From Verrucomicrobiota bacterium (GTDB taxonomy: Bacteria; Verrucomicrobiota; Verrucomicrobiia; Limisphaerales; SIBE01): a stretch of 32,139 nt of DNA. The notes under the pieces are model-generated. The model was not told the origin of the DNA and made no database searches. It was given only the letters and a program-made list of their open reading frames with translations. This document shows positions 24,773 to 32,139 of the stretch, one piece after another. Each line of letters begins with the position of its first letter. The first letter of the stretch is position 1. The stretch lies in assembly GCA_016871515.1 (NCBI GenBank), contig VHDE01000058.1, positions 1-32,139 on the forward strand, written 5' to 3'. A program made the position numbers and the translations under genes.

Positions 24773-25651
24773 ATGCAGATTGAAAGTTTGAAGGTTTTTT
24801 GCGATTTGGCCGAGACGGAAAGTTTCACGAAGGCGGCCCAGATCAATCAGATTACGCAATCGGCGGTGAGCCAGCAGATCAGTTCCCTGGAGAAGCAATT
24901 CAAATCGTTGTTGATCGAACGAAGCAAGAAGAGATTTCGGCTCACACGCGAGGGCCAAGTTCTTTACGAGTTCAGCAAACAAATCACCCAGACCTACGAT
25001 ACGCTGCACAGCAAACTGCAGGAGATTAAAGACATCATTTCGGGAACGATTCGCGTCGCCACGATCTATAGCATCGGCTTGCACGATTTGCCGCCCTACA
25101 TCAAAAAATTCCTCAGGAGCTACCCCACGGTCAATGTCCATGTGGAATATCGCCGCTCAAACCAGGTTTACGATGATGTGTTGGGAAATGCGGTTGATCT
25201 TGGACTTGTGGCTTACCCGATGAAGGACAACCGCCTCGAAACGCTGCCCTTGCGCAAGGACAAGTTGGTCTTGATCTGTCATCCGCAACATCCGCTGGCC
25301 AAGGCCAAGACAGTCAACTTGACCGATATTTCGGGTCAGAAGTTCATCGGTTTTGAGCCGGACATCCCGACGCGCAAAGCGATCGACAAGATTTTAAAGG
25401 ACAACAACGTCTTAGTTCAGCACGTGATGGAGTTCGACAATGTGGAGACGGTTAAACGTGCGGTTGAAATCGAAGCCGGCATTTCTATCGTCCCGCAAGG
25501 AACTATTTTGCAAGAGGTCAGCAAGCAGACCTTAGCCCAAGTCGAAATTCAAGACGGCGATTTTTATCGTCCGTTGGCTGCGTTGTACAAGAAGAACAAG
25601 GTCCTTACGCCAGCGATGAAACAGTTCATCGCCATCCTCAAGGGTCCCTAA
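24773..25651 (+). CDS. LysR family transcriptional regulator
   Basis: This is a complete LysR-type regulator of 292 aa from ATG 24773. The N-terminal winged helix-turn-helix (MQIESLKVFCDLAETES, then SAVSQQISSLE, about 1-60) is followed by the substrate-binding domain (about 90-292, with IRVATIYSIGLHDLPPYIKK, PLRKDKLVLICHP and IEAGISIVPQGTI). The layout is closest to CysB/CysL-like proteins. A TTG 30 nt upstream (24743) is in frame, but family N-termini begin at MQIE. It is divergent from the oxidoreductase, the usual arrangement for a LysR regulator and its target. The inducer is unknown. Confidence 0.9.
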   Translation: MQIESLKVFCDLAETESFTKAAQINQITQSAVSQQISSLEKQFKSLLIERSKKRFRLTREGQVLYEFSKQITQTYDTLHSKLQEIKDIISGTIRVATIYSIGLHDLPPYIKKFLRSYPTVNVHVEYRRSNQVYDDVLGNAVDLGLVAYPMKDNRLETLPLRKDKLVLICHPQHPLAKAKTVNLTDISGQKFIGFEPDIPTRKAIDKILKDNNVLVQHVMEFDNVETVKRAVEIEAGISIVPQGTILQEVSKQTLAQVEIQDGDFYRPLAALYKKNKVLTPAMKQFIAILKGP

Positions 25652-25696
25652 GCGGACGCTTGTCCCAACAATGCTGAACAAACCAGTTACACGGTA

Positions 25697-25767
25697 GCGC
25701 GAACCTGCCGGTGAGCCGACAAACAGTAATCGCGAATTTCTACTGCAGCCTCACCGGCAGGTTCGGC
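25697..25767. repeat. BIME-like palindromic element (element G)
   Basis: The arms 25700-25715 (CGAACCTGCCGGTGAG) and 25750-25765 are exact 16-nt complements, and the outer bases (25697-25699) extend the pairing weakly. The element lies between the convergent LysR and HAD genes, where a hairpin could serve as a terminator for both strands. There is no T-run on either side. Confidence 0.75.
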
Positions 25768-25784
25768 CTGCCGCGTTTAAGTGC

Positions 25785-26429
25785 TCAAGCTAAGAGCAAG
25801 CGGCGGATCTCTTGGTAGCTGCCAACCACGTGCGTGGCCCGTGACAATTGCCGGGCCGTCAGCGAGTTGGTGATGGCAATGACTTGCATCCCCGCCGCCA
25901 AAGCTCCATCCACGCCCGCCGCGGAATCCTCAATCACGCAACAGGACCGCGGACTCACTCGCATGAGATCGGCCGCGCGCAAGAAAATATCGGGCGCCGG
26001 TTTCCCCTGCACGACGTCTTGCGCGCTGACGACCACGGGGAAAAATCGCCGCAGGTTCTGCATCGCTAATATTTCATCAATTACCGGATGGGACGATCCA
26101 GAGGCGACAGCCAATTTGTGATCGAGCGCAAGGTCTTCAACGAGCGCGGGCAGACTTTCGTAGATTGGTTCATCGCGCCGAATGATGTCGATGAAACGCC
26201 GCAACTTCCAATCGGCGAGCTCGTCCAACGTCTGGGTTGGCCGATGTTTCTCGATGAAATCCAGCCAGAGCGTGCGATCGGATTTTCCGTAATACGCGGC
26301 GAAGTCGATGCCATGGTTCTCGCCATAACCGATCGCGTGGAAGATCTCCCGGAAGGCTTGTTCGTGGATCGGTTCGCTGTCGACGATCACACCGTCCATG
26401 TCAAAGATGACAGCCTCAAAGCGCTTCAT
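25785..26429 (-). CDS. HAD hydrolase, beta-phosphoglucomutase-like
   Basis: The protein (214 aa) has motif I DMDGVIVDSE (10-19) with the nucleophile Asp10 and acid/base Asp12. A four-helix cap follows (about 20-90). VASGSSHP gives motif II near residue 108, QGKPAPDIF carries the motif III Lys, and VIEDSAAGVDGALAAGM is motif IV. The DxD pair, the cap type and the length match the beta-PGM/phosphatase-phosphomutase subfamily. It would act in the cytosol on a sugar phosphate or similar small phosphoester; the substrate is open. It starts 3 nt after the VOC gene stop, so the two are an operon. Confidence 0.9.
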   Translation of the reverse strand: MKRFEAVIFDMDGVIVDSEPIHEQAFREIFHAIGYGENHGIDFAAYYGKSDRTLWLDFIEKHRPTQTLDELADWKLRRFIDIIRRDEPIYESLPALVEDLALDHKLAVASGSSHPVIDEILAMQNLRRFFPVVVSAQDVVQGKPAPDIFLRAADLMRVSPRSCCVIEDSAAGVDGALAAGMQVIAITNSLTARQLSRATHVVGSYQEIRRLLLA

Positions 26430-26432
26430 GGC

Positions 26433-26828
26433 TTAAGACAATGGCGACTCCGCCGGCCGTTCCACCAGATGCAACAAGTTGCCTTCAGTGTCCTTGAAGA
26501 ACAGAATGCGTCCGCCCCCTCCGGCAGGTTTCGGCGGTTCGTCAAATTTGATATTGTGACGCGCTAATTCGGTTCGCGCTGCATCGATCGAATTCACTTT
26601 CAGGGCCAGATGACGCCACCCAGCAAGCCGGTTATTGCTGGTCTCGGTGAGCGAGGTGTCGCTTTGATAAATCTCGATTCGAACACCACCCGGCAATTCC
26701 AGGAAAAATGCCGGCGGAGCTTGGGCAACTTCAAACACAACCTTCGCAGCCAGCACCCGCACGTACCAGTCCTTCAACGTCACCGGGTCTTGGGCCGCCA
26801 GACCAATATGTTCAACAAAGAATTGCAT
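26433..26828 (-). CDS. VOC family (glyoxalase/dioxygenase-like) protein
   Basis: The protein (131 aa) opens MQFFVEHIGLAAQDPVTLKD with a His in the first strand, and closes with RILFFKDTEGNLLHLVE, which contains the Glu-containing last strand typical of VOC domains. An in-frame upstream ATG (26867) would add 13 poorly conserved residues; the 26828 start matches the family. The domain is one beta-alpha-beta-beta-beta pair, so the active unit is probably a dimer with a metal bound by His and Glu residues. The substrate is unknown. It is operon-linked (3-nt gap) to the HAD phosphatase downstream. Confidence 0.85.
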   Translation of the reverse strand: MQFFVEHIGLAAQDPVTLKDWYVRVLAAKVVFEVAQAPPAFFLELPGGVRIEIYQSDTSLTETSNNRLAGWRHLALKVNSIDAARTELARHNIKFDEPPKPAGGGGRILFFKDTEGNLLHLVERPAESPLS

Positions 26829-26907
26829 GGGACGAACCGTAACAAGATCGACGAGTGGAGTAAACACGCCGGAGTGAGTAGGGGGTTACGATTAAATTAA
26901 AACTATG

Positions 26908-27024
26908 GTCACGGGACCGCAGCGTTCACGCTGCAGAATGTGAACGCTGCTGGACGGCTCGAAACTCTGCGGAACCTTTCGACTCTGCGAACGTTCTGCA
27001 GCGTAAACGCTGCGGTCCCGTGAC
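26908..27024. repeat. BIME-like palindromic element (element H)
   Basis: The 31-nt arms at 26908-26938 and 26994-27024 (left begins GTCACGGGACCGCAGCG) are inverted copies with one mismatch. The arm core GCAGCGTTTACGCTGC is itself palindromic and also occurs in element I. It is located between the VOC gene and the fmt stop codon. The rest of the 248-nt gap shows nothing recognisable. Confidence 0.85.
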
Positions 27025-27115
27025 TACTGTACTGTTTTATCGCACCCGTGAGTGTGCTGTTGGTGAAGCGAACAAAGTGCTGCGAGGATGGAAGACCTGC
27101 TTTTGAGTTCGGCGG

Positions 27116-28099
27116 TTATCCAAGCTTTGTACCAACTGCCAGATGGTGCCCGGCCAGGAAATCTCGCGCGGGCAAGCGCCGGCCGCCTTCGAGTTGCAGG
27201 CTCAGAATTCGGAGAGCGTGCCGTCCGCAGGCGACGGCGAGTCCGTTACGATCCGCTTGAATCACGTCGCCTGGCGTCCCCGTGGTAGTTTCAGTGACTT
27301 CGGCTTGCCAGATCTTGAGAAGCCGTGACGTTCCGTCGCCCGAAAGAAATGTGTAAGCGCCCGGCCACGGGGTAAAAGCGCGTATCCGATTCCACAAAGC
27401 GCGGGCCGGCGCCGTCCAGTCGAGGCGGCCGTCCTCTTTGCTAATCTTGCGGGCGTAGCTGGCGCCTTCGGCGGGCTGCGGTCGAGGAACAATTTGCCCG
27501 CAAAGGAACAGAGGAATTGTCCGGACGAGCAAGGCGGCGCCCATGGTTGCCAACCGATCGTGCAGCGCTTGAGCGTTGTCATCGCGACTTATCGGCGTGC
27601 TTTCAGAAGCTAAGATATCACCGGTGTCCAAGCCCACGTCCATCTTCATGATGGTCACGCCGGTTTCACGCTCATCGTTCAGAATGGCCCACTGAATGGG
27701 GGCCGCGCCGCGATAAGCCGGCAGCAAAGAGGTATGGACATTTAAGCACCCACGCGCGGGAACATTCAGCAGCGTCGCCGGCAGAATTTGACCATAGGCT
27801 GTGACAACGATCAGATCGGGTCGAAATTCGTCTAGCTTCTGAATGAATACAGTATCGCGGGCACGTTCGGGCTGCAGAACCGGCAAACCTCGGCGAACAG
27901 CTTCCAGCTTCACGGGTGAGGCTTGCAATTTTAAATCGCGGCCTTTGGGTCGATCCGGCTGCGTCACTACGGCATTCACGTCGAATAAATCTCGTCGTTC
28001 CGCTAATGCAACGAGAACAGGCCGCGCCAGTTCGGCCGTGCCAAAAAAGACGATTCGAATTGGCTTGTCACTTGAAGTTTGTGATGGAGCGTTGTTCAT
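27116..28099 (-). CDS. fmt: Methionyl-tRNA formyltransferase
   Basis: The protein (327 aa; about 315 is usual) forms N-formylmethionyl-tRNA from 10-formyl-tetrahydrofolate. It has an N-terminal strand RIVFFGT (15-21), the catalytic region LNVHTSLLPAYRGAAPIQWA (119-138; Asn120 and His122) and MDVGLDTGD (153-161). The C-terminal OB-like tRNA-binding domain (about 210-327) contains RLDWTAPARALWNRIRAFTP and GDVIQADRNGLAVACG. An upstream in-frame start (28162) would add a non-family, low-complexity N-terminus; ATG 28099 with GGGGA 3 nt upstream was chosen. The common partner def is not adjacent; the upstream neighbour is a zinc-ribbon gene with an element I gap of about 300 nt between. Confidence 0.95.
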   Translation of the reverse strand: MNNAPSQTSSDKPIRIVFFGTAELARPVLVALAERRDLFDVNAVVTQPDRPKGRDLKLQASPVKLEAVRRGLPVLQPERARDTVFIQKLDEFRPDLIVVTAYGQILPATLLNVPARGCLNVHTSLLPAYRGAAPIQWAILNDERETGVTIMKMDVGLDTGDILASESTPISRDDNAQALHDRLATMGAALLVRTIPLFLCGQIVPRPQPAEGASYARKISKEDGRLDWTAPARALWNRIRAFTPWPGAYTFLSGDGTSRLLKIWQAEVTETTTGTPGDVIQADRNGLAVACGRHALRILSLQLEGGRRLPARDFLAGHHLAVGTKLG

Positions 28100-28164
28100 C
28101 CGTCCCCGGGCGTTCGGTTCGTCCACAGTTTGATCGCGGTCGCCACGATTCCGCCAGAACACGC

Positions 28165-28270
28165 GGGACCACAGCGTTTACGCTGCCGATACATCCGCAC
28201 ATTCGAACGGTTCCGACATTTGGAAGCGCGCGTCCGTTTCAAGTTTCTGCAGCGTAAACGCTGCGGTCCT
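28165..28270. repeat. BIME-like palindromic element (element I)
   Basis: The arms 28165-28186 and 28249-28270 (left begins GGGACCACAGCGTTTACG) are 22-nt inverted copies with two mismatches, and the internal core is palindromic. The family is shared with element H: the right arms of both contain GCAGCGTAAACGCTGCGGTC. It sits in the leader region between the zinc-ribbon gene and fmt. The rest of this 304-nt gap has no recognisable gene. Confidence 0.83.
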
Positions 28271-28403
28271 GTCAGGCATGGCTTGCGCTCCGCTAAACAG
28301 GCTGGCTCAGATAGCTCATTTACGGCTTGGGAAAGTTCCGCAAACAAGCAGACAGGAAGGTCCGCAATGCAAATGGGCGCGGGATACCTGCCTTGATTCA
28401 AGT

Positions 28404-28649
28404 TTAGCGCAAGAGCCGCCGCGCTGCGGGAGCGACTCGTTTTACTGGTTGTCTCGGTGTTGGCCGAGTGGCAACCGCGGGCCCGGTCACTGTACGTTCT
28501 CCGAGAGATGTTGCGCATTGCGTGCAAAGAAATTGATAGAGCTCTCCAGCCGGGAGCACCAGCAACAGCTTTTCGCGAACAGGTTGGGCCTTCTTGCATT
28601 TTGGGCAGTAAAGTTCGCTCGCCGTAAAAGCTCCAAATTGTTCTCTCAT
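28404..28649 (-). CDS. Small zinc-ribbon protein (81 aa)
   Basis: Two CxxC knuckles (CPKC at 15-18 and CTQC at 42-45) frame a short loop with strands (REKLLLVLPAGELYQFL), the classic zinc-ribbon pattern. The C-terminal part (about 55-81) is basic, Arg-rich and Pro-rich, as in many small nucleic-acid-binding proteins. It starts 11 nt after the kinase stop and is followed by fmt on the same strand. No Shine-Dalgarno site is visible, so it may be translated by coupling to the kinase gene. Its function is unknown; a role in translation is a guess from the neighbours. Confidence 0.7.
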   Translation of the reverse strand: MREQFGAFTASELYCPKCKKAQPVREKLLLVLPAGELYQFLCTQCATSLGERTVTGPAVATRPTPRQPVKRVAPAARRLLR

Positions 28650-28660
28650 GAGTGTCGTGA

Positions 28661-29251
28661 CTAAACCTTGGCAATGATGCGCAAGATCTCTCTTAAAACG
28701 TTAACCGGAGATTGCGTGGCGTCAATGGTACGGACCAGGTTCGACCCATAATAATCGAGGACCGGCTTGGTATCGCGTTCGTAAGTTTCCAATCGGGCCC
28801 GAATGACTTCCAGATTTGCATCATCGAGCCGATTATCCCGCAGAGCTCTGCGTTGAAGCCGTTCGACCAGTTTCTCCATGTCCGGGCAGGTAAAATAAAA
28901 GATGCCTTTGACGTCGAGCGTGTCGCGGAGCATCTCCGCTTGAGTGGGATTTCGCGGAATGCCATCGAGAACCAAAGTGTCTTGATGCGGATCGAATCGT
29001 CCGCTCTGCTTATTGACGAGAATATTCTCGCGCCAGAGTCGGACGGTGGGTTCATCGGGAACCAGTTCGCCGCGGCTCGAATATTCCAGGAAGGTGCGGC
29101 CGAGTTCGTTGTCGATGGTCAAATTGCGAAACACATCGCCGCAGGCGCAATGATAGAAATGGGGAATTGTTCCGAGGATTTTTCCCTGCGTGCCTTTGCC
29201 AGCCCCAGGAGCGCCAAAAAGTAGAATCGTGCGGTATTTCATATCGGGCAT
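28661..29251 (-). CDS. adk: Adenylate kinase-like nucleoside monophosphate kinase
   Basis: The protein (196 aa from ATG 29251) has the P-loop GAPGAGKGTQ (about 13-22), an NMP-binding region (CGDVFRNL) and the motif LVLDGIPRNPTQAEML. The LID part is short (RRALRDNRLDDA), unlike the long zinc-bearing LID of E. coli Adk. That makes it closer in layout to UMP/CMP-type or short-LID kinases, so its preferred nucleotide is not certain. The reading frame extends upstream to an ATG (29317) that overlaps the previous stop as ATGA, but the extra 22 residues have no family match; ATG 29242 (MKYRTI) is also possible. It is followed 11 nt later by the zinc-ribbon gene. Confidence 0.88.
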   Translation of the reverse strand: MPDMKYRTILLFGAPGAGKGTQGKILGTIPHFYHCACGDVFRNLTIDNELGRTFLEYSSRGELVPDEPTVRLWRENILVNKQSGRFDPHQDTLVLDGIPRNPTQAEMLRDTLDVKGIFYFTCPDMEKLVERLQRRALRDNRLDDANLEVIRARLETYERDTKPVLDYYGSNLVRTIDATQSPVNVLREILRIIAKV

Positions 29252-29313
29252 TGCCAATAGGTACAATACAACAAGATTAACATCAATGGCGCGCCGGCAC
29301 AAAAACCGATCAA

Positions 29314-30312
29314 TCACTTCGCATCTTTGTGCCGAACCTGAACCTCGACAATTTCACTAAAAGGCACACCCGCCTCGGTGCCGCCCCGCAGCACTTGCAC
29401 GTGCATTTCGTTCATCGAAATCCGGCTAATCCTTTTGGCGACGTACTCGCCTCGTGCCGTTCGAATGACAATCACCATGTCTTTTTCAGTTTCACTTGGC
29501 ACCACGCGAAAGAATCCGGGAAATTTTGTTTCAAAGAAACGCCGATTGAAGGTGAATTCTCCGCGCTTATAAAGCGCTGGCCCGGCAACTGGAGTCGAGG
29601 TCCCGCTGCCCTCATTCTGAGCAACCGTCAAGCCGCCGGCCGGTTTCGCTTTAACGGCTGCGGTTGTCGTGCCGCCCGCGCGAGCTCCCGGAGGAAGAGG
29701 TGGCGGGCCGCCGGCTGTTGCGGGAGCTCCCTCCAATGCACCCTCGCCTTCTGCTTCACCGGCATATTCCTCCACGGTGGGCATTGACAAAAACAGAATA
29801 GGAGCCACGACCGGCAATATTACGGAGAGACCGCAAACCACCGCGACGGGACGGTTGCGATACCGAGCTGTTTCGTAAGCCGCGTAGATGTTCGCCAGGA
29901 AGAGCACCGCTAAAAAAGCCAGGCCAGCGGGCGTCGTGATAAAGGCAATCAAACCCGCCTTTTGCGGTGGGTCCACGCGCGGTCCTGGCTTTATGATTAT
30001 TTCCTTCTTTGTGGTTTCCTTTACCTGTTCCTCGGGGGGGATTTCGATGAAAGGCTCGACAAACTTCGCGGCGTTCGGGTTTTTCGCAAGCTCTTTCAGT
30101 GTTTCCTGAGTGAATTTATTCCAACTGATGCGCGGCGAAAAGCCGCCCACTTCCAGCTGAACGACCAGCCCGTTGTCGTCGAAGGAAGCCGCCTCGCCAC
30201 GGAGGACTGTGCTGTCGGTTAGACGGAAATTTGCCGCCATTATTCCGGTTCCATTCAACAAGCAAAGTCCGAGGACAAAACAAAGTAAACTGCGCATGCT
30301 GATGCTTTGCAT
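29314..30312 (-). CDS. Two-TM membrane protein with SH3-like ends (332 aa), unknown family
   Basis: From ATG 30312 there is a signal peptide (MRSLLCFVLGLCLLNGTGIM). A small beta domain follows (about 28-75, FRLTDSTVLRGEAASFDDNG), resembling the short SH3-like folds found in PVC envelope proteins. Two hydrophobic helices come next (about 132-155, 161-183, with AFITTPAGLAFLAVLFLA and VCGLSVILPVVAPILF). A low-complexity Ala/Gly/Pro linker (about 190-250) separates a C-terminal beta domain (FPGFFRVV; MVIVIRTARGEYVAKRISRI). The symmetry suggests an envelope anchor or stator-like protein. An earlier ATG at 30351 would disrupt the signal peptide. I do not recognise the family; a role in secretion is a guess. 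Confidence 0.75.
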   Translation of the reverse strand: MQSISMRSLLCFVLGLCLLNGTGIMAANFRLTDSTVLRGEAASFDDNGLVVQLEVGGFSPRISWNKFTQETLKELAKNPNAAKFVEPFIEIPPEEQVKETTKKEIIIKPGPRVDPPQKAGLIAFITTPAGLAFLAVLFLANIYAAYETARYRNRPVAVVCGLSVILPVVAPILFLSMPTVEEYAGEAEGEGALEGAPATAGGPPPLPPGARAGGTTTAAVKAKPAGGLTVAQNEGSGTSTPVAGPALYKRGEFTFNRRFFETKFPGFFRVVPSETEKDMVIVIRTARGEYVAKRISRISMNEMHVQVLRGGTEAGVPFSEIVEVQVRHKDAK

Positions 30313-30366
30313 AGCAAACGCGCTGTTCGGACGGAAGCAAAATAGAAGCAAGATTCTGTCGCTGCT

Positions 30367-31737
30367 TTACTTTGTTCTCACCTCAAAGATTGCCCGAACC
30401 TCGTTAAGCACGACAATCTCAGCTACCGCAGTCTTCACATCAGGCGGAACTTCCGCCAGATATGGCCGAACACCGCTGCGCGTTCCTTGCGGTTCTGGCT
30501 TCGCGGCCCAATAACGGTCTTGATCATCCCGGAGGCGGACAGCCAAGCGCGTCTTCGAATTGAAACTTTCGGCGCGGAGGTAAATGACCGGCGTCGGAGT
30601 GTAATGACCGTCCCAATGCTGCACGCGCGTTGGACTGATGCGCTGGCTTCGTCCGACCCACCCTGAGGGCGAGCCGCCGCGCACGGGGCCCATAGTGACC
30701 GGCGGGTTCGGCTGGTAAACGCCGTTGCTGAAGACGTGCGTTCCCGCCGGACAGATGCCCAGCAAGACCACTTCGTCGGATTCGACTCGGACTGGCATGT
30801 TCCACCAGATGCTGGATTGCAAGTTCCCAATTGGAATAGGTGGCGAGCTTCCGACTGAGCGAGCGGATTGCGCGTTGGTTGCGCCTGGAATGAAGGTCGC
30901 CAAAAAGGGCAGCGCGGGTTGATGAATGCCAAGAAATCGGCTGCGATTGCCGCTTGCGTCTTCCGCGGTCCATTCCGGTTTTTCCCAGCCGCCGACGGCT
31001 TTGTCAGCTTGGCGAAGTTCCCAAACGGGCTCCCAGCACAGAGAAGGAGATTCCGTGGCTCCTTCGGCTCAGCGATTCGTTCGCACTTGAAGTTCGGTCA
31101 ATAGAATTTCCAAGTCACCGGCCTTCTTCCGCTGGGGCAGCGGCTCCCCTTTCCACGAGGCTGCCACAACCGGGTGCGGGTTTGCGAATGTAACGGTGGA
31201 AATTTGATTTATCCGCGATAAAGCGATTCGAAGGGTCAGTTCGCGTTCGGTTCTCGGAAAGGCTGGGAAAACATGACTGACACGCGAGAATTTCTCGAAC
31301 CCAAACCAATGCGTGTGTTCCTAGCTGAACGCATGGCCCTCGCCATCCGGAAACTCTAACCGGACATCCTGGCAATCCACGCTTTTACCCGTCTTGGGGT
31401 CCGTGGCTGTCAACCAGACAACGAGCGACGGGATGTCGAGATTGATTTCCGAGCGCGGGTTTTGGGGACTTAACAAGCCCCGGACTTTTGGAGGCAGCCA
31501 GGCTCCAAACCAATCCATCGGAGCCCAACGTTTGCCGGCAAAATGATTCGTGCCGAAAGTGACTCTTTCGATGTTGATGGTCCGCCCGTCGGCGAGAGAC
31601 ACCGACGTCACTGGTCCGGAAGAATTCGGGCGGCTAAGCCGGAACAGAAAAATGAGCGCCGGGAGAGTGACGCCTAAGGTGAGCGCAAATTTCGACCGCG
31701 TTTTAGCATTAGGCCGTTTCGGAGTCTCCGATAGCAT
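30367..31737 (-). pseudogene. 456-residue envelope gene broken by two in-frame stops (TAG and TGA)
   Basis: One minus-strand frame runs coding-like from ATG 31737 to the stop at 30367, interrupted only by TAG at 31323-31321 (residue 139) and TGA at 31071-31069 (residue 223). Segment 1 (138 aa) has a membrane anchor (TLGVTLPALIFLFRLS) and ends GEGHAFS. Segment 2 (83 aa) has no start codon of its own, begins EHTHWFGFEKFSRVSHVF and ends LLTELQVRTNR. Segment 3 (233 aa) begins AEGATESPSLCWEPVWELRQ. Both joins read on smoothly with no frame change. Suppressing both stops restores a strand-rich extracytoplasmic protein with a C-terminal VPPDVKTAVAEIVV tail. The alternatives are a dead gene, assembly error or stop readthrough. 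Confidence 0.7.
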
Positions 31738-31987
31738 CAAAAAGAAGTTCCTCCGTTTTCTTCAATGGCAATCCGCACTCGCTGTTGAAAACCTTGCGAA
31801 GACGTTTGTCGTTCGAGCTGCGAGGAAGGTGAATGAATTTCGGGAGCGACCTTATTTCCTGTTGCGCGGCGCGCACGGCGGCCTTGAGCCGGCCTTCGGG
31901 GCTAACGGGGCAGCCCTTCGGAATGATAGGGATTGGGTTTTCCGAGTTCACGATCGTTTTTTCCAATGTTGAGAGCATATAGAGCAT
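31709..31987 (-). CDS. Hypothetical protein (92 aa)
   Basis: Starting at ATG 31987 (a second ATG lies at residue 4), the ORF encodes a soluble basic protein whose middle reads GRLKAAVRAAQQEIRSLPKF, with KRLRKVFNSECGLPLKKTEE near the end. It overlaps the start of the broken gene below by 29 nt and sits 3 nt after a 23-residue ORF. No family is recognised. The helical basic composition fits a small DNA-binding or regulatory protein, but this is a weak inference. Chance remains possible. Confidence 0.4.
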   Translation of the reverse strand: MLYMLSTLEKTIVNSENPIPIIPKGCPVSPEGRLKAAVRAAQQEIRSLPKFIHLPRSSNDKRLRKVFNSECGLPLKKTEELLFDAIGDSETA

Positions 31988-31990
31988 ATG

Positions 31991-32062
31991 CTATTCCGGT
32001 CCTTCGGCAAGCCGCCGAACTCGCTGCCAGTCGATCTGTAGGACGCGTCTTTTCTGTTTCAT
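31991..32062 (-). CDS. Possible 23-residue coupled ORF
   Basis: Its ATG overlaps the stop of the partial gene at the window edge (ATGA), and its TAG lies 3 nt before the next ORF. It encodes MKQKRRVLQIDWQRVRRLAE plus a short tail: basic, with no signal peptide. It may be a genuine small coupled peptide or the broken 5' part of a longer gene. Confidence 0.25.
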   Translation of the reverse strand: MKQKRRVLQIDWQRVRRLAEGPE

Positions 32063-32139
32063 AAGTCGAGCACGTTCGGCAATTTGGGGTGAATGAGCGC
32101 ATGGAGTCGTTCGCGTCCGCCATGAGCGGATTTGAACCG
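32059..32139 (-). CDS. Partial gene at window edge, last 26 residues
   Basis: The minus-strand frame entering at the window edge is open to TGA at 32061-32059 and ends in the coding-like tail ERLHALIHPKLPNVLDL. The stop overlaps the next ATG. The rest of the gene lies beyond the window, so no family can be named. Confidence 0.35.
   Translation of the reverse strand, partial: RFKSAHGGRERLHALIHPKLPNVLDL

Noticed and set aside
31069-31071. Selenocysteine codon at the in-frame TGA
   Set aside because: There is no SECIS-like hairpin immediately after it that I could see, no selenoprotein family match, and a second interruption by TAG in the same gene.
32120-32139. tRNA T-arm at the window edge (GGTTCAAATCC on the minus strand)
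   Set aside because: The motif matches the T-loop consensus, but the rest of the molecule would lie outside the window and no CCA follows. A coding frame also runs through it, so it cannot be called.

Overview
The window looks like a chromosomal segment from a free-living Verrucomicrobiota bacterium (Pedosphaera/Limisphaerales-like). This is inferred from gene content, not from a marker-gene search. The clues are a PVC-type membrane-bound dehydrogenase fused to HEAT repeats and a CxxCH cytochrome, a CehA/McbA-like PHP hydrolase, a long-loop sugar MFS permease next to a Gfo/Idh/MocA oxidoreductase, weak or absent Shine-Dalgarno sequences, roughly 55% GC, and many palindromic intergenic repeats.

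Layout. Positions 1-1750 are a decayed accessory zone. It holds a possible transposase tail, one small conserved-looking gene, the 3' end of a group II intron (domains V and VI), and two overlapping small genes that each need one frameshift correction. Positions 1763-8952 (minus strand) form an envelope lipid-trafficking cluster: an HpnN/MMPL-like RND protein, a 555-residue protein built of about 20 short aromatic-Pro strand motifs, and a translationally coupled mlaE-mlaF-mlaD set. Positions 9196-12124 hold yebC, ybjQ and a secreted PHP-family hydrolase. Positions 12308-16149 hold the large PVC cytochrome protein and a fatty acid hydroxylase/sterol desaturase family protein. Positions 16428-21449 (plus strand) hold dnaE and an AAA/DUF4143 ATPase. 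Positions 21485-25651 look like a sugar-utilisation module: Gfo/Idh/MocA oxidoreductase, a 35-residue coupled ORF and an MFS permease, divergent from a LysR regulator. From 25785 to the end every gene is on the minus strand: HAD phosphatase, VOC protein, fmt, a zinc-ribbon protein, an Adk-like kinase, a two-TM SH3-like membrane protein, and a 456-residue reading frame broken by two in-frame stops.

Two large-scale features stand out. First, nearly every intergenic gap over 200 bp contains a BIME-like element of about 70-160 bp: two inverted arms, most of them hairpins in their own right, flanking a spacer. Nine were found, in several sequence families, and two of the families occur twice. Second, genes in the two flanks are decaying by frameshift or nonsense mutation while the core genes are intact.

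No tRNA, rRNA, CRISPR array or complete insertion sequence was recognised. The best candidate for something new is the RND / strand-repeat protein / MlaEFD lipid-transport locus.
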